Origin: Thiocapsa imhoffii
GTDB taxonomy: Bacteria > Pseudomonadota > Gammaproteobacteria > Chromatiales > Chromatiaceae
DNA length: 64,000 bases
Assembly (NCBI RefSeq): GCF_016583985.1
Contig: NZ_NRSD01000009.1
Span: forward strand, 97,818-161,817
Reading direction: 5' to 3'
Both the position numbers and the translations under genes were made by a program. The notes under the pieces are model-generated. The model saw only the letters and a program-made list of their open reading frames with translations. It was not told the DNA's origin and did no database searches. Positions 17,719 to 26,821 of the stretch are shown here, in pieces; within the stretch, counting starts at the first letter, position 1, and every line of letters starts with the position of its first letter.

Positions 17719-20044
17719 GACGCTCCTGTCCGTAACCATACAAGTATTGATTGTTGTACTTGTAGCCATACCCGTAGCCGTAGCCATAACCGCGACGACC
17801 CGCCCGTCCGATTTTTTGCAGCACGACTCCGATGAGATGTGCTTGACTGCCGCGCAGTCGCTTGAGGCTCTCGCGGACAACCACGCGGTTGACCTGCGCC
17901 GGGTCGATGACAAAGACGGTCGCGCCCGCGAGTTGCGACAGGACCAAGGCATCCGCCAGCCCCACGACCGGTGGGCCATCGATCAACACATGGTCGAAAC
18001 GCTCAGCGGCCAGCTTGAGCAGGTGCATCATCTTGGTACTGGAGAGCAATTCGACCGGATTCGGGGGTAACGGACCACTCGAGATCAGATAAAGACCGTC
18101 GATCGAGGTCGGTTGCGTCATCTCCGCCGGGGGCACGCTCGAGGTCAAATAGTTGCTCAGTCCGACATCGTTGGGCACATCGAAGATGGCATGCAAGGAC
18201 GGGTTGCGCAGGTCCGCATCGATACAGAGCACGGTATTGCCGCTCTGCGCGAAGGAGGAGGCGATACTGATGCAGGCGGTCGATTTTCCCTCACCAGCCG
18301 TGGCGCCCGTGGTGTGGAGGATCTTAGGCGCCCCCTCGGCCGTCGAGAATAAGAGTGAGGTTCGTAGCGAACGGCTCGCCTCCGCCATCGGGCCTGTGGG
18401 GTTGGTTGCAACACTCAATGCCAGATTCGGCGGTGATGGATCGCGTGCCTTGGCGGTGATGAAGGGGAGCGATCCGAGCACCGGACAGCCTGTCTCCTTC
18501 TCGACTTCAGCCGAGGATTTGAAGGTGTCGTCCAAGTACTCAAGCAAGACGATCAGGAGGAGTCCAAGAATCAGGCCGATCATGACGGCTTTCTGGAGAT
18601 TCGCCTGCAGATCCGGTTTGAACGGTCGAGACGGCACCGAGGCCAGATCCACGATACGGATATTGTCCTGCACGATGCCAGATACTAACTCCGCCTCCGT
18701 CACCCGCGACAGCAGCCCGTTGTACATCGCCTGAATCGTGTCGCGCGCGCGTGCCAAGGCGTTGTAGTCGATCGTTTCGTCTCGGACCTTCAGGAGTTCC
18801 AAGCGCGCCTCCTCGACACGATCAGCGAGAAGTTGCTGCTCCTTGAGATTGGCTTCGTAGTCGATTTGGAGGCTGCGCGAGATCGAATCGAGCTCGCCTG
18901 CCATCTGTTGGTCGATGGCCTCGATCTGGCGGCGCAATTGGATCATCGCCGGGTATTCCGGCAGGAAGATCTCGAGGCGACGCTGATACTCATCTTCAAG
19001 CTCGCCGCGACGCGTTTTCAGAGATTGAATCACCGGGCTACCAAGAAACTCCGAGCTGCCCTGCGCATCGATCTCACGCATCGCGCGAAGTTTTGCCTCA
19101 GCCTGGAAAACGCCTCGCTCGGCTGCTCCGAGTCGATCACGCAACGCACTGTACTCAGACTGCATATGTTTGAGCAGATCATCGACGTGGATCAGATCCC
19201 TGCTGCGCGCATAGGCCGTCAATTGACGCTCCGCGTCCTCGAGTTGGATGCGGGTCCGCTCGATCTGTTCTTCATAGAATCGGCGTGTCGAGGTGGCGTC
19301 TTCGGTTCGGAGTTCCGTTTGAAAATTGACATAGGTCCTGGCCACGGCATTCAGGAGCGCCGCAATGATGCGTGGATCACTGCCTTCCATACTCAGTTCA
19401 ATCAGATTCGAATCGCGCACGGGTGTGACGACGAGAGAACCGCGGATCCGAGCCGCGATGGCTGCCTGGTTCGAAGCGACTGGATCATCAAAATGACGAT
19501 CAGCTTGATCCTCTTGCTCAGGCTCAACGGAAAGACCCCGGAGCCGGAGCCACCAGTGGCTCAAAGCTTGCCGCATCTCGTCGAAAAAAGAGGGTTGTCC
19601 AGCGGCTAGTGAAGGCTTGGGCGTGAGCTCCAGATTCAGAGTCCGGGCGGCGCGCTCCGCCAACGCCGTGCTGCGCAAGAGTTGTAGCTGGTCACCCGCG
19701 AAATTTCGCGAAGACGCGAGAGCCGAGAAATCCCGGTACCCGAGTAAGCTGTCAGATGGCGGGATGGCCTGAACGCGCGCGACGGCGCGATACATTGGAG
19801 GTTCGCGGATGGTCTGAAAAACGCCGACGACCAAGGAGAGTAAGACAGCCAAGATGAGCAGCCACTTACGGTGGAATAGGATCGCTAGATAGCGCTTGAG
19901 ATCAAGACCCTCGAACTCACCCTCAGGGTTCGAAAACAGCAGTCCACGCGATGGATCGAGCGGTCCTGGCGAGATCCCAGCGACGATTGGCTCACCACTA
20001 GGTGACGGACCTCGGGGGTTGGCCGTTTGGGATGAGTCCTTCAT
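17699..20044 (-). CDS. wzc: Wzc-like polysaccharide copolymerase / tyrosine autokinase (BY-kinase)
   Basis: 781-residue inner-membrane protein. An N-terminal Wzz domain has its first helix at about 53-72 (KWLLILAVLLSLVVGVF). A long periplasmic coiled-coil region follows, and the second helix is at about 485-503 (MIGLILGLLLIVLLEYL). The cytoplasmic BY-kinase has Walker A at about 580 (TGATAGEGKSTACIS), Walker A' (VLCIDADLRNP) and Walker B (HVLIDGPPVVGLADALV). The C-terminal tail is a tyrosine cluster of Gly-Tyr repeats, the expected autophosphorylation site. It would control chain length and gate export with Wza (upstream, 49-base gap), and the PHP phosphatase at 10590-11402 would reverse its phosphorylation. 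The downstream TPR gene overlaps it by 20 bases. Confidence 0.95.
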   Translation of the reverse strand: MKDSSQTANPRGPSPSGEPIVAGISPGPLDPSRGLLFSNPEGEFEGLDLKRYLAILFHRKWLLILAVLLSLVVGVFQTIREPPMYRAVARVQAIPPSDSLLGYRDFSALASSRNFAGDQLQLLRSTALAERAARTLNLELTPKPSLAAGQPSFFDEMRQALSHWWLRLRGLSVEPEQEDQADRHFDDPVASNQAAIAARIRGSLVVTPVRDSNLIELSMEGSDPRIIAALLNAVARTYVNFQTELRTEDATSTRRFYEEQIERTRIQLEDAERQLTAYARSRDLIHVDDLLKHMQSEYSALRDRLGAAERGVFQAEAKLRAMREIDAQGSSEFLGSPVIQSLKTRRGELEDEYQRRLEIFLPEYPAMIQLRRQIEAIDQQMAGELDSISRSLQIDYEANLKEQQLLADRVEEARLELLKVRDETIDYNALARARDTIQAMYNGLLSRVTEAELVSGIVQDNIRIVDLASVPSRPFKPDLQANLQKAVMIGLILGLLLIVLLEYLDDTFKSSAEVEKETGCPVLGSLPFITAKARDPSPPNLALSVATNPTGPMAEASRSLRTSLLFSTAEGAPKILHTTGATAGEGKSTACISIASSFAQSGNTVLCIDADLRNPSLHAIFDVPNDVGLSNYLTSSVPPAEMTQPTSIDGLYLISSGPLPPNPVELLSSTKMMHLLKLAAERFDHVLIDGPPVVGLADALVLSQLAGATVFVIDPAQVNRVVVRESLKRLRGSQAHLIGVVLQKIGRAGRRGYGYGYGYGYKYNNQYLYGYGQERHERSQA
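17726..17795 (-). repeat. Gly-Tyr codon repeat in the Wzc C-terminal tail
   Basis: Near-identical GGCTACGGTTAC-type hexamer units encode five Gly-Tyr dipeptides followed by more spaced tyrosines. The repeat is in frame and could vary in copy number, changing the number of phosphorylatable tyrosines. Confidence 0.75.
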
Positions 20045-20093
20045 GAGGCGGGCGGGTCCTGCTTCGGGACGAGCCTGACGCGCGGTCTTGGCA

Positions 20094-20972
20094 TTAGAAG
20101 ATCACGGTTTTATCAAGTTCGATCGGTGCGTACGTCTTGAAGACGCCAAGCCAGGGATCGAAAAAGATCGCGAGGGCAGAGGGTGGAACATAGATCCGAT
20201 CGTTTCCCACCAGCAGTGGGTCACGCAATTTCCCCTCGAGAATGGCCTGATAGTCGACCACAAAGGCATGCAGCTTGGGGTTCGGGGTCTGGCGTGTGTC
20301 ATCCGTCGCTCGAAAAATCACGACCTGGCGCTTCTTTCCAACGGGCGGCACTCCGCCCGAGGCGGCAATCACCTGACCGAGTGTGGTGCGCCCGGTGATT
20401 TGCCGCATCCCGCTCATCTTGCCCGAGAGTGTGATATTCATATTCGCCGTCTCCTCGACATAGACGGAGACGCTCGGATCACGTAAATACAGGTCCATCA
20501 GGATTTGTTTAAGTTTCGCCTCGGCCTCTTGCGTCGTTAGACCGTTGAGTGGGACAGCGCCCACCAGTGGCATGGTGAACAAGCCCTGAAAATTGACCCG
20601 TCCCGCCGAGGACAGCTCTGGCACGCCGAACACATCCACCCGGAGACGATCATAAGGACCAATGCGATAGACCAGATCCTCCAGGCTCGGGTCGGGTGGC
20701 GGGCCAATGGTCACTGGAACGGTTTCCACATCGTTCGGGACCCTGGGATATTGGTTCGCCGCGTCCCAAGGTGACGAAAAGTTGGCTGTCGTCGTGATCC
20801 CACTGTCGCCCGAGCCAAGTCCACGAGGAACCGCTCCCCAGCATCCGCTCAGTAACAGGGTCAGCAGAACAATGACGGCCACCGTCACCGCCTCCCTGAT
20901 CCAGGCGGACCTGTGATCAGCACCGAATCTACCATGCCGGAGTTCCACGGCGGTCTCAGCGGGATCGGGCAT
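20094..20972 (-). CDS. wza: Wza-like outer-membrane polysaccharide export lipoprotein
   Basis: 292-residue protein with a lipoprotein signal: basic n-region, hydrophobic VTVAVIVLLTLL, lipobox LLSGC with the lipidated Cys44. A Poly_export domain follows (YRIGPYDRLRVDVFGVPELS, then SAGRVNFQGLFTMPLVGAVP), then SLBB-type motifs (DPSVSVYVEETANMNITLSG; TTLGQVIAASGGV). It forms the outer-membrane channel with Wzc below it. The frame extends to 21248, but the ATG at 20972 gives the best signal peptide; no strong ribosome binding site confirms it. It is first in the wza-wzc-TPR-FecR-like block, with 175 bases of non-coding DNA upstream. Confidence 0.9.
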   Translation of the reverse strand: MPDPAETAVELRHGRFGADHRSAWIREAVTVAVIVLLTLLLSGCWGAVPRGLGSGDSGITTTANFSSPWDAANQYPRVPNDVETVPVTIGPPPDPSLEDLVYRIGPYDRLRVDVFGVPELSSAGRVNFQGLFTMPLVGAVPLNGLTTQEAEAKLKQILMDLYLRDPSVSVYVEETANMNITLSGKMSGMRQITGRTTLGQVIAASGGVPPVGKKRQVVIFRATDDTRQTPNPKLHAFVVDYQAILEGKLRDPLLVGNDRIYVPPSALAIFFDPWLGVFKTYAPIELDKTVIF

Positions 20973-21147
20973 GTCCGCATGCTGGTCTTGGCGAGCGACG
21001 ACGGATCGGCAAAATTCTAGGGTTCTCAAACAAGTCATCGACACCATCCCAACCATCCACCAGCCCTTCCCGGCAAAAAGCGGATTCGATAATCGCCCGC
21101 GGTCCCAAGGACGACCATGGTCACAAGAAGGTGGTTCGAAAGCGAGC

Positions 21148-21924
21148 TCACCGTGAGCGTCGTGAGGGTGTTCGCCGGCTCGAGACCACAAACTGCGGCA
21201 GTTTAGACAGATTTTTCCAGGCGAGTGCGAGGACGCCGCCAACCGCATTGGCGCGAAGGATCCGATAATCCTCCCAAGATTTTTGCAGCAGATGTCTCAG
21301 CGACTGGTTGCTGACTCCTCCAACGCGCATCCGAACGAGCACCTCTGGCAGATAAACCACCCGCCCCGACAACCGCATCAGCAAGCGGAGCATGAGATCA
21401 TAATCCCCGGCAATGCGATAACGCAGGTCGAACCCACCGATACGGTCGTAGAGCGAACGGCGCGCATAGAGGGTGGGATGTGGAGGTGCCCAACCCCAGC
21501 GCAAACGACTTCGCCGATACTCGCCGGCACGCCAATGGCGAATGACTCGATGGCTGTCCTCACGAGAGACATACACCAGGTCGCCGTAGACGGCTTCGAC
21601 GTTCGGATCGGAAAAGGCCGCCGCGACAGATGCCAGGGTATCCGGACCGGCGAACACATCATCGCCATGAAGAAAACCGATCACCTCCCCGCTTGCCCGG
21701 GCGATTCCCTTGTTCAACCCGTCATAAATGCCCCGATCAGACTCGCTGACCAGCACCGCAAGCTGATCACGATGCGCCTGTAAGATCTCAAGGGTGCCAT
21801 CTTGGCTGGCCGCGTCGATCACAATTTGTTCTCGATCCAGATGGGACTGGCTCGCGAACGAGGCCAAACAATCCCCTATCGTTGACGCACAACACCGGGT
21901 GGTCGTCACCACCGAGATCTTCAT
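21148..21924 (-). CDS. Family 2 glycosyltransferase
   Basis: 258-residue cytosolic or membrane-associated GT-A enzyme. The N-terminal nucleotide-binding strand is MKISVVTTTRCCASTIGDCL. VLVSESDRGIYDGLNKGIAR is characteristic of the WcaA-like subfamily, and the metal-binding motif is HGDDVF. A C-terminal acceptor-side helix contains AGDYDLMLRLLMR. It would transfer one sugar of the repeat unit; donor and linkage cannot be read. It follows the next GT2 gene (21961-22830) by 36 bases in the same operon. The start has the usual MKIS form for this subfamily, and the length is normal. Confidence 0.88.
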   Translation of the reverse strand: MKISVVTTTRCCASTIGDCLASFASQSHLDREQIVIDAASQDGTLEILQAHRDQLAVLVSESDRGIYDGLNKGIARASGEVIGFLHGDDVFAGPDTLASVAAAFSDPNVEAVYGDLVYVSREDSHRVIRHWRAGEYRRSRLRWGWAPPHPTLYARRSLYDRIGGFDLRYRIAGDYDLMLRLLMRLSGRVVYLPEVLVRMRVGGVSNQSLRHLLQKSWEDYRILRANAVGGVLALAWKNLSKLPQFVVSSRRTPSRRSR

Positions 21925-21960
21925 CGTATCGATGCCATCCGCTGTGTTCCCAGGTCGTGA

Positions 21961-22830
21961 TCATTGATGCTTCGCCGATTCGTCAGGCACATGTGGGCGA
22001 CCGCTCCGTATCGCCCCCGACGCCAATTCAAGCCTCTTCAGCACGATCATGTACTCGTAGATTGCCAGAAGCCGACAATAGGTCAGCCCGGCATGTCCGT
22101 CCAGAAATCCCAGACGGAGGAAATACATATAGAGAAAGCGCAATGACGGACGAAACGGGAGACGCATGGCTAGCGCCTTGAGCGCACGGCGCCGACGAGT
22201 GGGGTCCCGCGCCACGAGCCCTGACCAATCCAGGCCATCGCCGCGTTGCACCCACTGCAGCGACTCGCGTGCCTCATCACTCGCGTAGCGGTTGTGCTTG
22301 TCGAACCAATCGGTCAGACCTTTAGAGAAAGAGTTGTGCAGATAAGGTTCTGTCAGCGTGCCGATGCGCTCTGGTGCCAGATCCTCACGTTGCCCATGGC
22401 CGACCTGCTTGAATCGAAAGCGATCCCGATGCCCCAACCGGACCTGGTAGCTGGGATAGAGTCCGGAATAGCGCAGCCAGCGCCCCCTGAACATCATCTT
22501 CGAGGGCACGCGCCAAGCATCGAAACGCCCGTCGCCGACCGCTGCTTCCAACTCGACTCGCAGCGCGGGTGTCACGATCTCGTCCGCGTCGAGATGCAGG
22601 ACCCATTCGTGTTGGAACGCGATCTGATCCAATGCGAAATTGCGCTGCCCGGCGAAGTTGTCGAAGACGCGCTGATAGACGCGCGCGCCTAGATGCTTCG
22701 CCGCCGCTACCGTTTCATCCTGGCTGAATGAATCGAGTACCACGATGTCGTTTGACCACTTCACAGCCTCTAGGCAGATCGGCAGATTGGCCTCCTCATT
22801 CAGCGTCAGCACCAAAACCGAGATCCCCAT
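21961..22830 (-). CDS. Family 2 glycosyltransferase (WaaE/KdtX-like)
   Basis: 289-residue GT2 protein. MGISVLVLTLNEEANLPICL at the N-terminus and HLDADEIVTPAL (the metal-binding DxD region) are typical of the WaaE/KdtX-like branch, which adds glucose or heptose in LPS cores and related sugars in polysaccharides. The middle (KMMFRGRWLRYSGLYPSYQ) and the basic C-terminus with a long helix fit. Start chosen at ATG 22830, preceded by GAAGG; a further upstream start would run into the acetyltransferase gene. The gap to the acetyltransferase gene upstream is 20 bases. The specific donor is not predictable. Confidence 0.88.
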   Translation of the reverse strand: MGISVLVLTLNEEANLPICLEAVKWSNDIVVLDSFSQDETVAAAKHLGARVYQRVFDNFAGQRNFALDQIAFQHEWVLHLDADEIVTPALRVELEAAVGDGRFDAWRVPSKMMFRGRWLRYSGLYPSYQVRLGHRDRFRFKQVGHGQREDLAPERIGTLTEPYLHNSFSKGLTDWFDKHNRYASDEARESLQWVQRGDGLDWSGLVARDPTRRRRALKALAMRLPFRPSLRFLYMYFLRLGFLDGHAGLTYCRLLAIYEYMIVLKRLELASGAIRSGRPHVPDESAKHQ

Positions 22831-22850
22831 CCCTAAGCCTTCTAAAGTAC

Positions 22851-23480
22851 TCACTGTGGATTGGAGTTGAGTCCCACTCGTGCCTCCCCACCCTGTTGCT
22901 GAGAACATGCTGGCTCAGAAACCGCACCCAACGTGGAGCTGAGCGTGCGTGACTTCACGTACCGAGCCGGATTTCCGGCCACGATCGTCCATGCTGGCAC
23001 ATCCTTGACGACAACGGCTGCCGCTCCAACGATCGCCCCTTCACCAATCCGTCTGCCCGGACCGACGAAGGCGTCCGCGCAGATCCAGGCCTCGGCCCCG
23101 ATCGTGATCGGCAACCGCAGCAAGGGCAATGTGGGATCCCGATAATCATGGCTCCCCGCGCACAAATGGGCGCGATGCGAGATTGTAGCTCGGTCGCCGA
23201 TGTCGACCGGCCCCAGATTGTAGATAAGCGACCATTCGCCGATACTCGCGTCCGCACCCAAGGTTAGATTCCAAGGCAAATAGATCCGCGCACTGGGATA
23301 GACATGGGCGTGCGGTCCGATCCGAGCGCCAAACAGACGCAGTAAGGTCGTGCGCCAAACGAATAGCGATCGAGGGCTGAGACGAAAAAGCGGCTGCGCC
23401 AAAGACCAGAGCACACGTCCAACATATTCACGACGGCTGTATGGCCGCTGCTGTCGGCAAACGTCGACGGAGAGCGTCAT
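22851..23480 (-). CDS. WcaF-like hexapeptide acetyltransferase
   Basis: 209-residue left-handed beta-helix acyltransferase. The N-terminus (YSRREYVGRVLWSLAQPLFR) matches the WcaF colanic-acid acetyltransferase type. Hexapeptide repeats run through GADASIGEWSLIYNLGPVDI and GEGAIVGAAAVVVKDVPAWT, and HLCAGSHDY carries the catalytic-type histidine. It probably O-acetylates a sugar from acetyl-CoA. It overlaps the upstream polymerase gene by 4 bases (ATGA). The last 20 residues (SEPACSQQQGGEARVG) are an unusual Gln/Gly tail. Confidence 0.88.
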   Translation of the reverse strand: MTLSVDVCRQQRPYSRREYVGRVLWSLAQPLFRLSPRSLFVWRTTLLRLFGARIGPHAHVYPSARIYLPWNLTLGADASIGEWSLIYNLGPVDIGDRATISHRAHLCAGSHDYRDPTLPLLRLPITIGAEAWICADAFVGPGRRIGEGAIVGAAAVVVKDVPAWTIVAGNPARYVKSRTLSSTLGAVSEPACSQQQGGEARVGLNSNPQ

Positions 23481-24904
23481 GAGCTTGAGCGCATTGATGG
23501 AATGCCTTCGGCCCGATTCGGCAGTCCTGGAGGATTCACCGCCCGGTTCAGCTCCTCACGTGCTGGCACCGAAACCCGAGCCATGGCGAGCACTAACCCA
23601 ACCGAGAGTCCCAGAAAGGTTGCCACGAAAGCATCCGCAAGGATCTGACCCGAGATAATCAATCCGCTTACGTTTGCGATGAAGAAGGCTAGAAGGCCTA
23701 GCGCGTAGCCAGCCACTGGGGATTGCGCGCGCAGGTGGGTTCGGGTCACCTGCCACGCTGAGCGTAAAATTGTAGCCAGCAGAAAGACCAAGGCGAGAAG
23801 ACCCGGCACTCCCAGCTCGACCAAGACCCGACTCGGACCGCTTTCTTGCCATACTCGAGGTCGCGTCACCTGAAGTTGGTGCGATCCAGGTGTCGCCACA
23901 CCCATTCCACTTCCCAAAAACCCAGCCTGGCGATGCGTCGTAATCAACGACTCAAAGCCATGTTGCTGGAATTGGCTCTGGACGTCCTGAGGGTTCTCTG
24001 TGTAGTAACGGATTTGTTCGGAGTCTTGGCCCATCCACACCTGCCCGATCCAAAGACTGGCTAGAGGAACGACAATGAGGCCAATTCTTGTCAGGATTTT
24101 GCTTTGCCCCCCCGCCATCAGTTGGAGTGCCGTCATGGCAACGAAAAAGGCAGGGATCATGTAGACCATCTTGCGGCGCCCACAAATCAATAATGGAAAG
24201 GCCGCAGTCGCGCCCAGCAACAACCAGATCCAACGTGTTGGGCCGCGCGCGGTCATCGCCAGCACGAAGGAGATCATCATAACCGCAGCAGCATGCCAGC
24301 CCATAACGTCAGGGCTGCGATAAAAGCCAGCAATCATTTTGATGATGTACCCGGATCCATGACGAATCCAGTCCATATCGAGAGCTTCCGTACCGAGCAA
24401 GGGTGAGTCTGGCCATAAGTCAAAGTACTGCATCGGTCCGCCAATCAACATCACCGAGGTCACGATGCAATAGAAGCCGAGAAATTGGCGTATAGACTTT
24501 GTATTTTTAGGGAAATGATAACCGACGACAATCATCATCAGGAGGGTGCCGTAGGAAAAAATGCCCAAGAGAGTGAGCATCCAACTGCCTGGACCATAGG
24601 TCGCGGAGATCAAAACAGGTGGCACGCAAGCGAGAACGAAATAGGCCATTGCTCTGTCGATGGCAGGGAAATTTGTAGCCAGATCCCGCCACCAAAAACG
24701 TCGGCTTCCAATTAGCGCGACGATCGTCGACAAGAGCACTGGTGTCGTGGCTAAAACCAAGTATCCGGCTGCGCCTGGCGCCAGCTTACGAACCGGATCC
24801 TGAAACGCCACGATCACCACAGCAACATACAATCCGTAACGCCAGCGACTCAAGGTCAGCACAGAGCCGGCGACCACCACAAAGAACAGGGCATATAGAG
24901 GCAT
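23477..24904 (-). CDS. Wzy-like polysaccharide polymerase (O-antigen ligase superfamily)
   Basis: 475-residue polytopic inner-membrane protein with about eleven hydrophobic helices and a large periplasmic loop at about 320-370. The loop holds EQIRYYTENPQDVQSQFQQH and RVWQESGPSRVLVELGVPGL; the second matches the conserved arginine/glycine region of this superfamily. It would polymerise undecaprenyl-linked repeat units. It is more AT-rich than its neighbours. The stop overlaps the start of the WcaF-like gene by 4 bases. Together with the ligase-type protein at 11552-13252, the locus has two members of this superfamily; which one polymerises cannot be settled from sequence. Confidence 0.82.
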   Translation of the reverse strand: MPLYALFFVVVAGSVLTLSRWRYGLYVAVVIVAFQDPVRKLAPGAAGYLVLATTPVLLSTIVALIGSRRFWWRDLATNFPAIDRAMAYFVLACVPPVLISATYGPGSWMLTLLGIFSYGTLLMMIVVGYHFPKNTKSIRQFLGFYCIVTSVMLIGGPMQYFDLWPDSPLLGTEALDMDWIRHGSGYIIKMIAGFYRSPDVMGWHAAAVMMISFVLAMTARGPTRWIWLLLGATAAFPLLICGRRKMVYMIPAFFVAMTALQLMAGGQSKILTRIGLIVVPLASLWIGQVWMGQDSEQIRYYTENPQDVQSQFQQHGFESLITTHRQAGFLGSGMGVATPGSHQLQVTRPRVWQESGPSRVLVELGVPGLLALVFLLATILRSAWQVTRTHLRAQSPVAGYALGLLAFFIANVSGLIISGQILADAFVATFLGLSVGLVLAMARVSVPAREELNRAVNPPGLPNRAEGIPSMRSSS

Positions 24905-24909
24905 ATCGG

Positions 24910-25662
24910 CTAGCGATTCAAGGCTGAATCAGTCCGTAGCCGCAGCGTCTGACCGATCCATTCCTTGATCACGAAGGCCGCATTTTTGAGCGCACCGGCG
25001 CTCGGAATCCAGGCACCCGCCCCGACGGGGACCGCGGCATGATCGGCAGCAGCCGGAAGCGCCTGCAGCCCTTGGGCCTCGAAGGCGTCCATCGCGCGGC
25101 GCATATGAAAGGCCGACGTCACGAGAAGCACGCGCTTGATGCCTTCCTCACGCAGCAATGCTGAAGAGAATTCGGCATTCTGCAGCGTCGTGCGGCTGCG
25201 CCCTTCCAGAACCATCGCTTCGAGCGGGACCCCCAACTCTGATAGGAAAATCTGCATCGCCCGTGCCTCCGAGGTTAGGGATACCGCAGGGTCGCTGCCG
25301 CCGCTCAATATCAGCATCGGTGCCTTGCCGGCCCGGAATAGACGTGCGGCTTGCCAAAGACGGTCGGACGAATCGGTGAGGGTGGGAAAGGGACGTTGGG
25401 CATCTGGCGGACCGATGGCCCCACCCAAGACCACAATCGCGTCCGCGGATGGCAGCCGATCTAGCGGCACCGCCGGAAACTCGGCTTCCAAGGCTGCTCG
25501 GGCGGACCCGCTCACGATCGGCAGCGACCATAGCGTCAACCAGATCCAACCGATCAGCCCCGCCACCAACGCCACGCGTCGGCGCCCCATGGTGAGCAAC
25601 AGCAACGCTAGCACCCACAGCGCCAAGGCATGCAGCAATGGAGACAGCCAGACCAGCGTCAT
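24910..25662 (-). CDS. YdcF/ElyC-like DUF218 membrane protein
   Basis: 250-residue protein. Two N-terminal membrane helices (LLHALALWVLALLLLTMG; VALVAGLIGWIWLTLWSLPI) precede a DUF218 domain at about residues 70-235. Motifs seen are DAIVVLGGAIGPP, MLILSGGSDP, RSRTTLQNAEFS and VLLVTSAFHMRRAM. ElyC in Escherichia coli affects peptidoglycan and undecaprenyl-phosphate lipid carrier use, so a role in carrier homeostasis for this polymer is reasonable but inferred. Start chosen at ATG 25662; an upstream start 12 codons earlier would overlap the upstream glycosyltransferase gene. It lies 5 bases upstream of the polymerase gene. Confidence 0.85.
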   Translation of the reverse strand: MTLVWLSPLLHALALWVLALLLLTMGRRRVALVAGLIGWIWLTLWSLPIVSGSARAALEAEFPAVPLDRLPSADAIVVLGGAIGPPDAQRPFPTLTDSSDRLWQAARLFRAGKAPMLILSGGSDPAVSLTSEARAMQIFLSELGVPLEAMVLEGRSRTTLQNAEFSSALLREEGIKRVLLVTSAFHMRRAMDAFEAQGLQALPAAADHAAVPVGAGAWIPSAGALKNAAFVIKEWIGQTLRLRTDSALNR

Positions 25663-25681
25663 CGCTCCACACCGAAGTCGT

Positions 25682-26821
25682 TTATTGCCTGGCACCAAGC
25701 CAACGAAGCGCCGTCAACGTTCCTCCCGTCACCCGCTCATAACTGAAACCCTCGCAAACACGCCGCGCAGCCGTCTGTCCCATCGCATGCGCCCGCTTGG
25801 GATCCTCGGCCATCTGACGCATGCACCGACCCAACCCCTCCACGTCGCCGCAGCTGAACGTCCAACCTGTCTCGCCTGCAACAATCAAGTCAGGATGACA
25901 CCCTACTTGATCGCTGACGATCGCGGGCATCCCGGAGGCCATCGCCTCATTCACCACCAAGCCCCAGGTCTCTCCATGATCCGAGGGCAGAAGCAGACAG
26001 TCCGCATCACGATAAGCCTGCCCGATCAGCGTCTGGTTCAGGAATCCGCTGAAGCGTACAGGTAAGCGTTCCGACGCGGCAAAGGACTCACACTCCCCAC
26101 GCAGTTCACCGTCGCCGGCCACCACCAACTCCACGCCCAAGTCGGGCGCCTGCGCGCGCAGCCATGCCAGCGCCCTCATCACATCCATTGGCCGCTTCTT
26201 TGGAATCAGCTTGCCGCTGAACAGGAAGCGAAACGGCGGATCCGTTCGCGCCCGGCGCCCTTCAAAGGCAAACCGCGCGTTCTCCACACAATACGGGGCA
26301 TCGAAGATCCGGTCCGACGGCACCCCGTTGGCCGAATAGAAAGCCCGGTTCTGGCTGCCGATGGCGAGAAAGGCCGCATACTGGCTCAAAAGCACGCGGT
26401 GCACACCGCGCTTCCAAGCCGCCCGCGGCCGGATCGCATTCGACTCTCCGCGCACGAGACAAGGCACTGCATTCAACCGGCAAGCCGCCAGCAGCTGCAG
26501 GCAGCTCTTGGCCACCCAGCCATTGACGATGAAAGCGTCCCAAGACTCCTTGCGCAGGATGCGAAAGATCTCCGGCGTATCGCAGCCATCAAAGGTCGTC
26601 ACGTCGGGCGCAGCGGCGCGATTCTCCAGCACCCGATACCGGTAACCGTCCAGCAGTGGCACGTCCCACTCGAAAGCGACCCCGAAGCCGCTCCCCTGCT
26701 GTGCCGCGTCTGGTAGCATGCAGTACAGCACCTCCAGATCGATACCCGGCTGCTGTGCCAATAGGCGGAACCAAGGCACTTGGTATTGAATGGGATGGGT
26801 GGTGAGAATGCCTAAGCGCAT
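25682..26821 (-). CDS. Family 4 glycosyltransferase
   Basis: 379-residue GT-B enzyme. MRLGILTTHPIQYQVPWFR is typical of this branch. The C-terminal nucleotide-sugar half has FLFSGKLIPKKRPMDVMRAL, the E-x7-E-like motif in GETWGLVVNEAMASGMPAIV and SDQVGCHPDLI. It retains its sugar's anomeric configuration by family rule; the donor is unknown. The gap to the ElyC-like gene downstream is 19 bases. The 359-base stretch on its 5' side shows no convincing gene, so a promoter could lie there. Start codon ATG with the usual N-terminal strand. Confidence 0.9.
   Translation of the reverse strand: MRLGILTTHPIQYQVPWFRLLAQQPGIDLEVLYCMLPDAAQQGSGFGVAFEWDVPLLDGYRYRVLENRAAAPDVTTFDGCDTPEIFRILRKESWDAFIVNGWVAKSCLQLLAACRLNAVPCLVRGESNAIRPRAAWKRGVHRVLLSQYAAFLAIGSQNRAFYSANGVPSDRIFDAPYCVENARFAFEGRRARTDPPFRFLFSGKLIPKKRPMDVMRALAWLRAQAPDLGVELVVAGDGELRGECESFAASERLPVRFSGFLNQTLIGQAYRDADCLLLPSDHGETWGLVVNEAMASGMPAIVSDQVGCHPDLIVAGETGWTFSCGDVEGLGRCMRQMAEDPKRAHAMGQTAARRVCEGFSYERVTGGTLTALRWLGARQ

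Noticed and set aside
18833..19609. 258-codon plus-strand frame
   Set aside because: Lies antisense within the Wzc coiled-coil region; no domain.
23000..23015. Sigma-54-like TGGCAC...TTGA word
   Set aside because: Spacing is one base short of consensus and it lies inside the WcaF-like coding region on the opposite strand.
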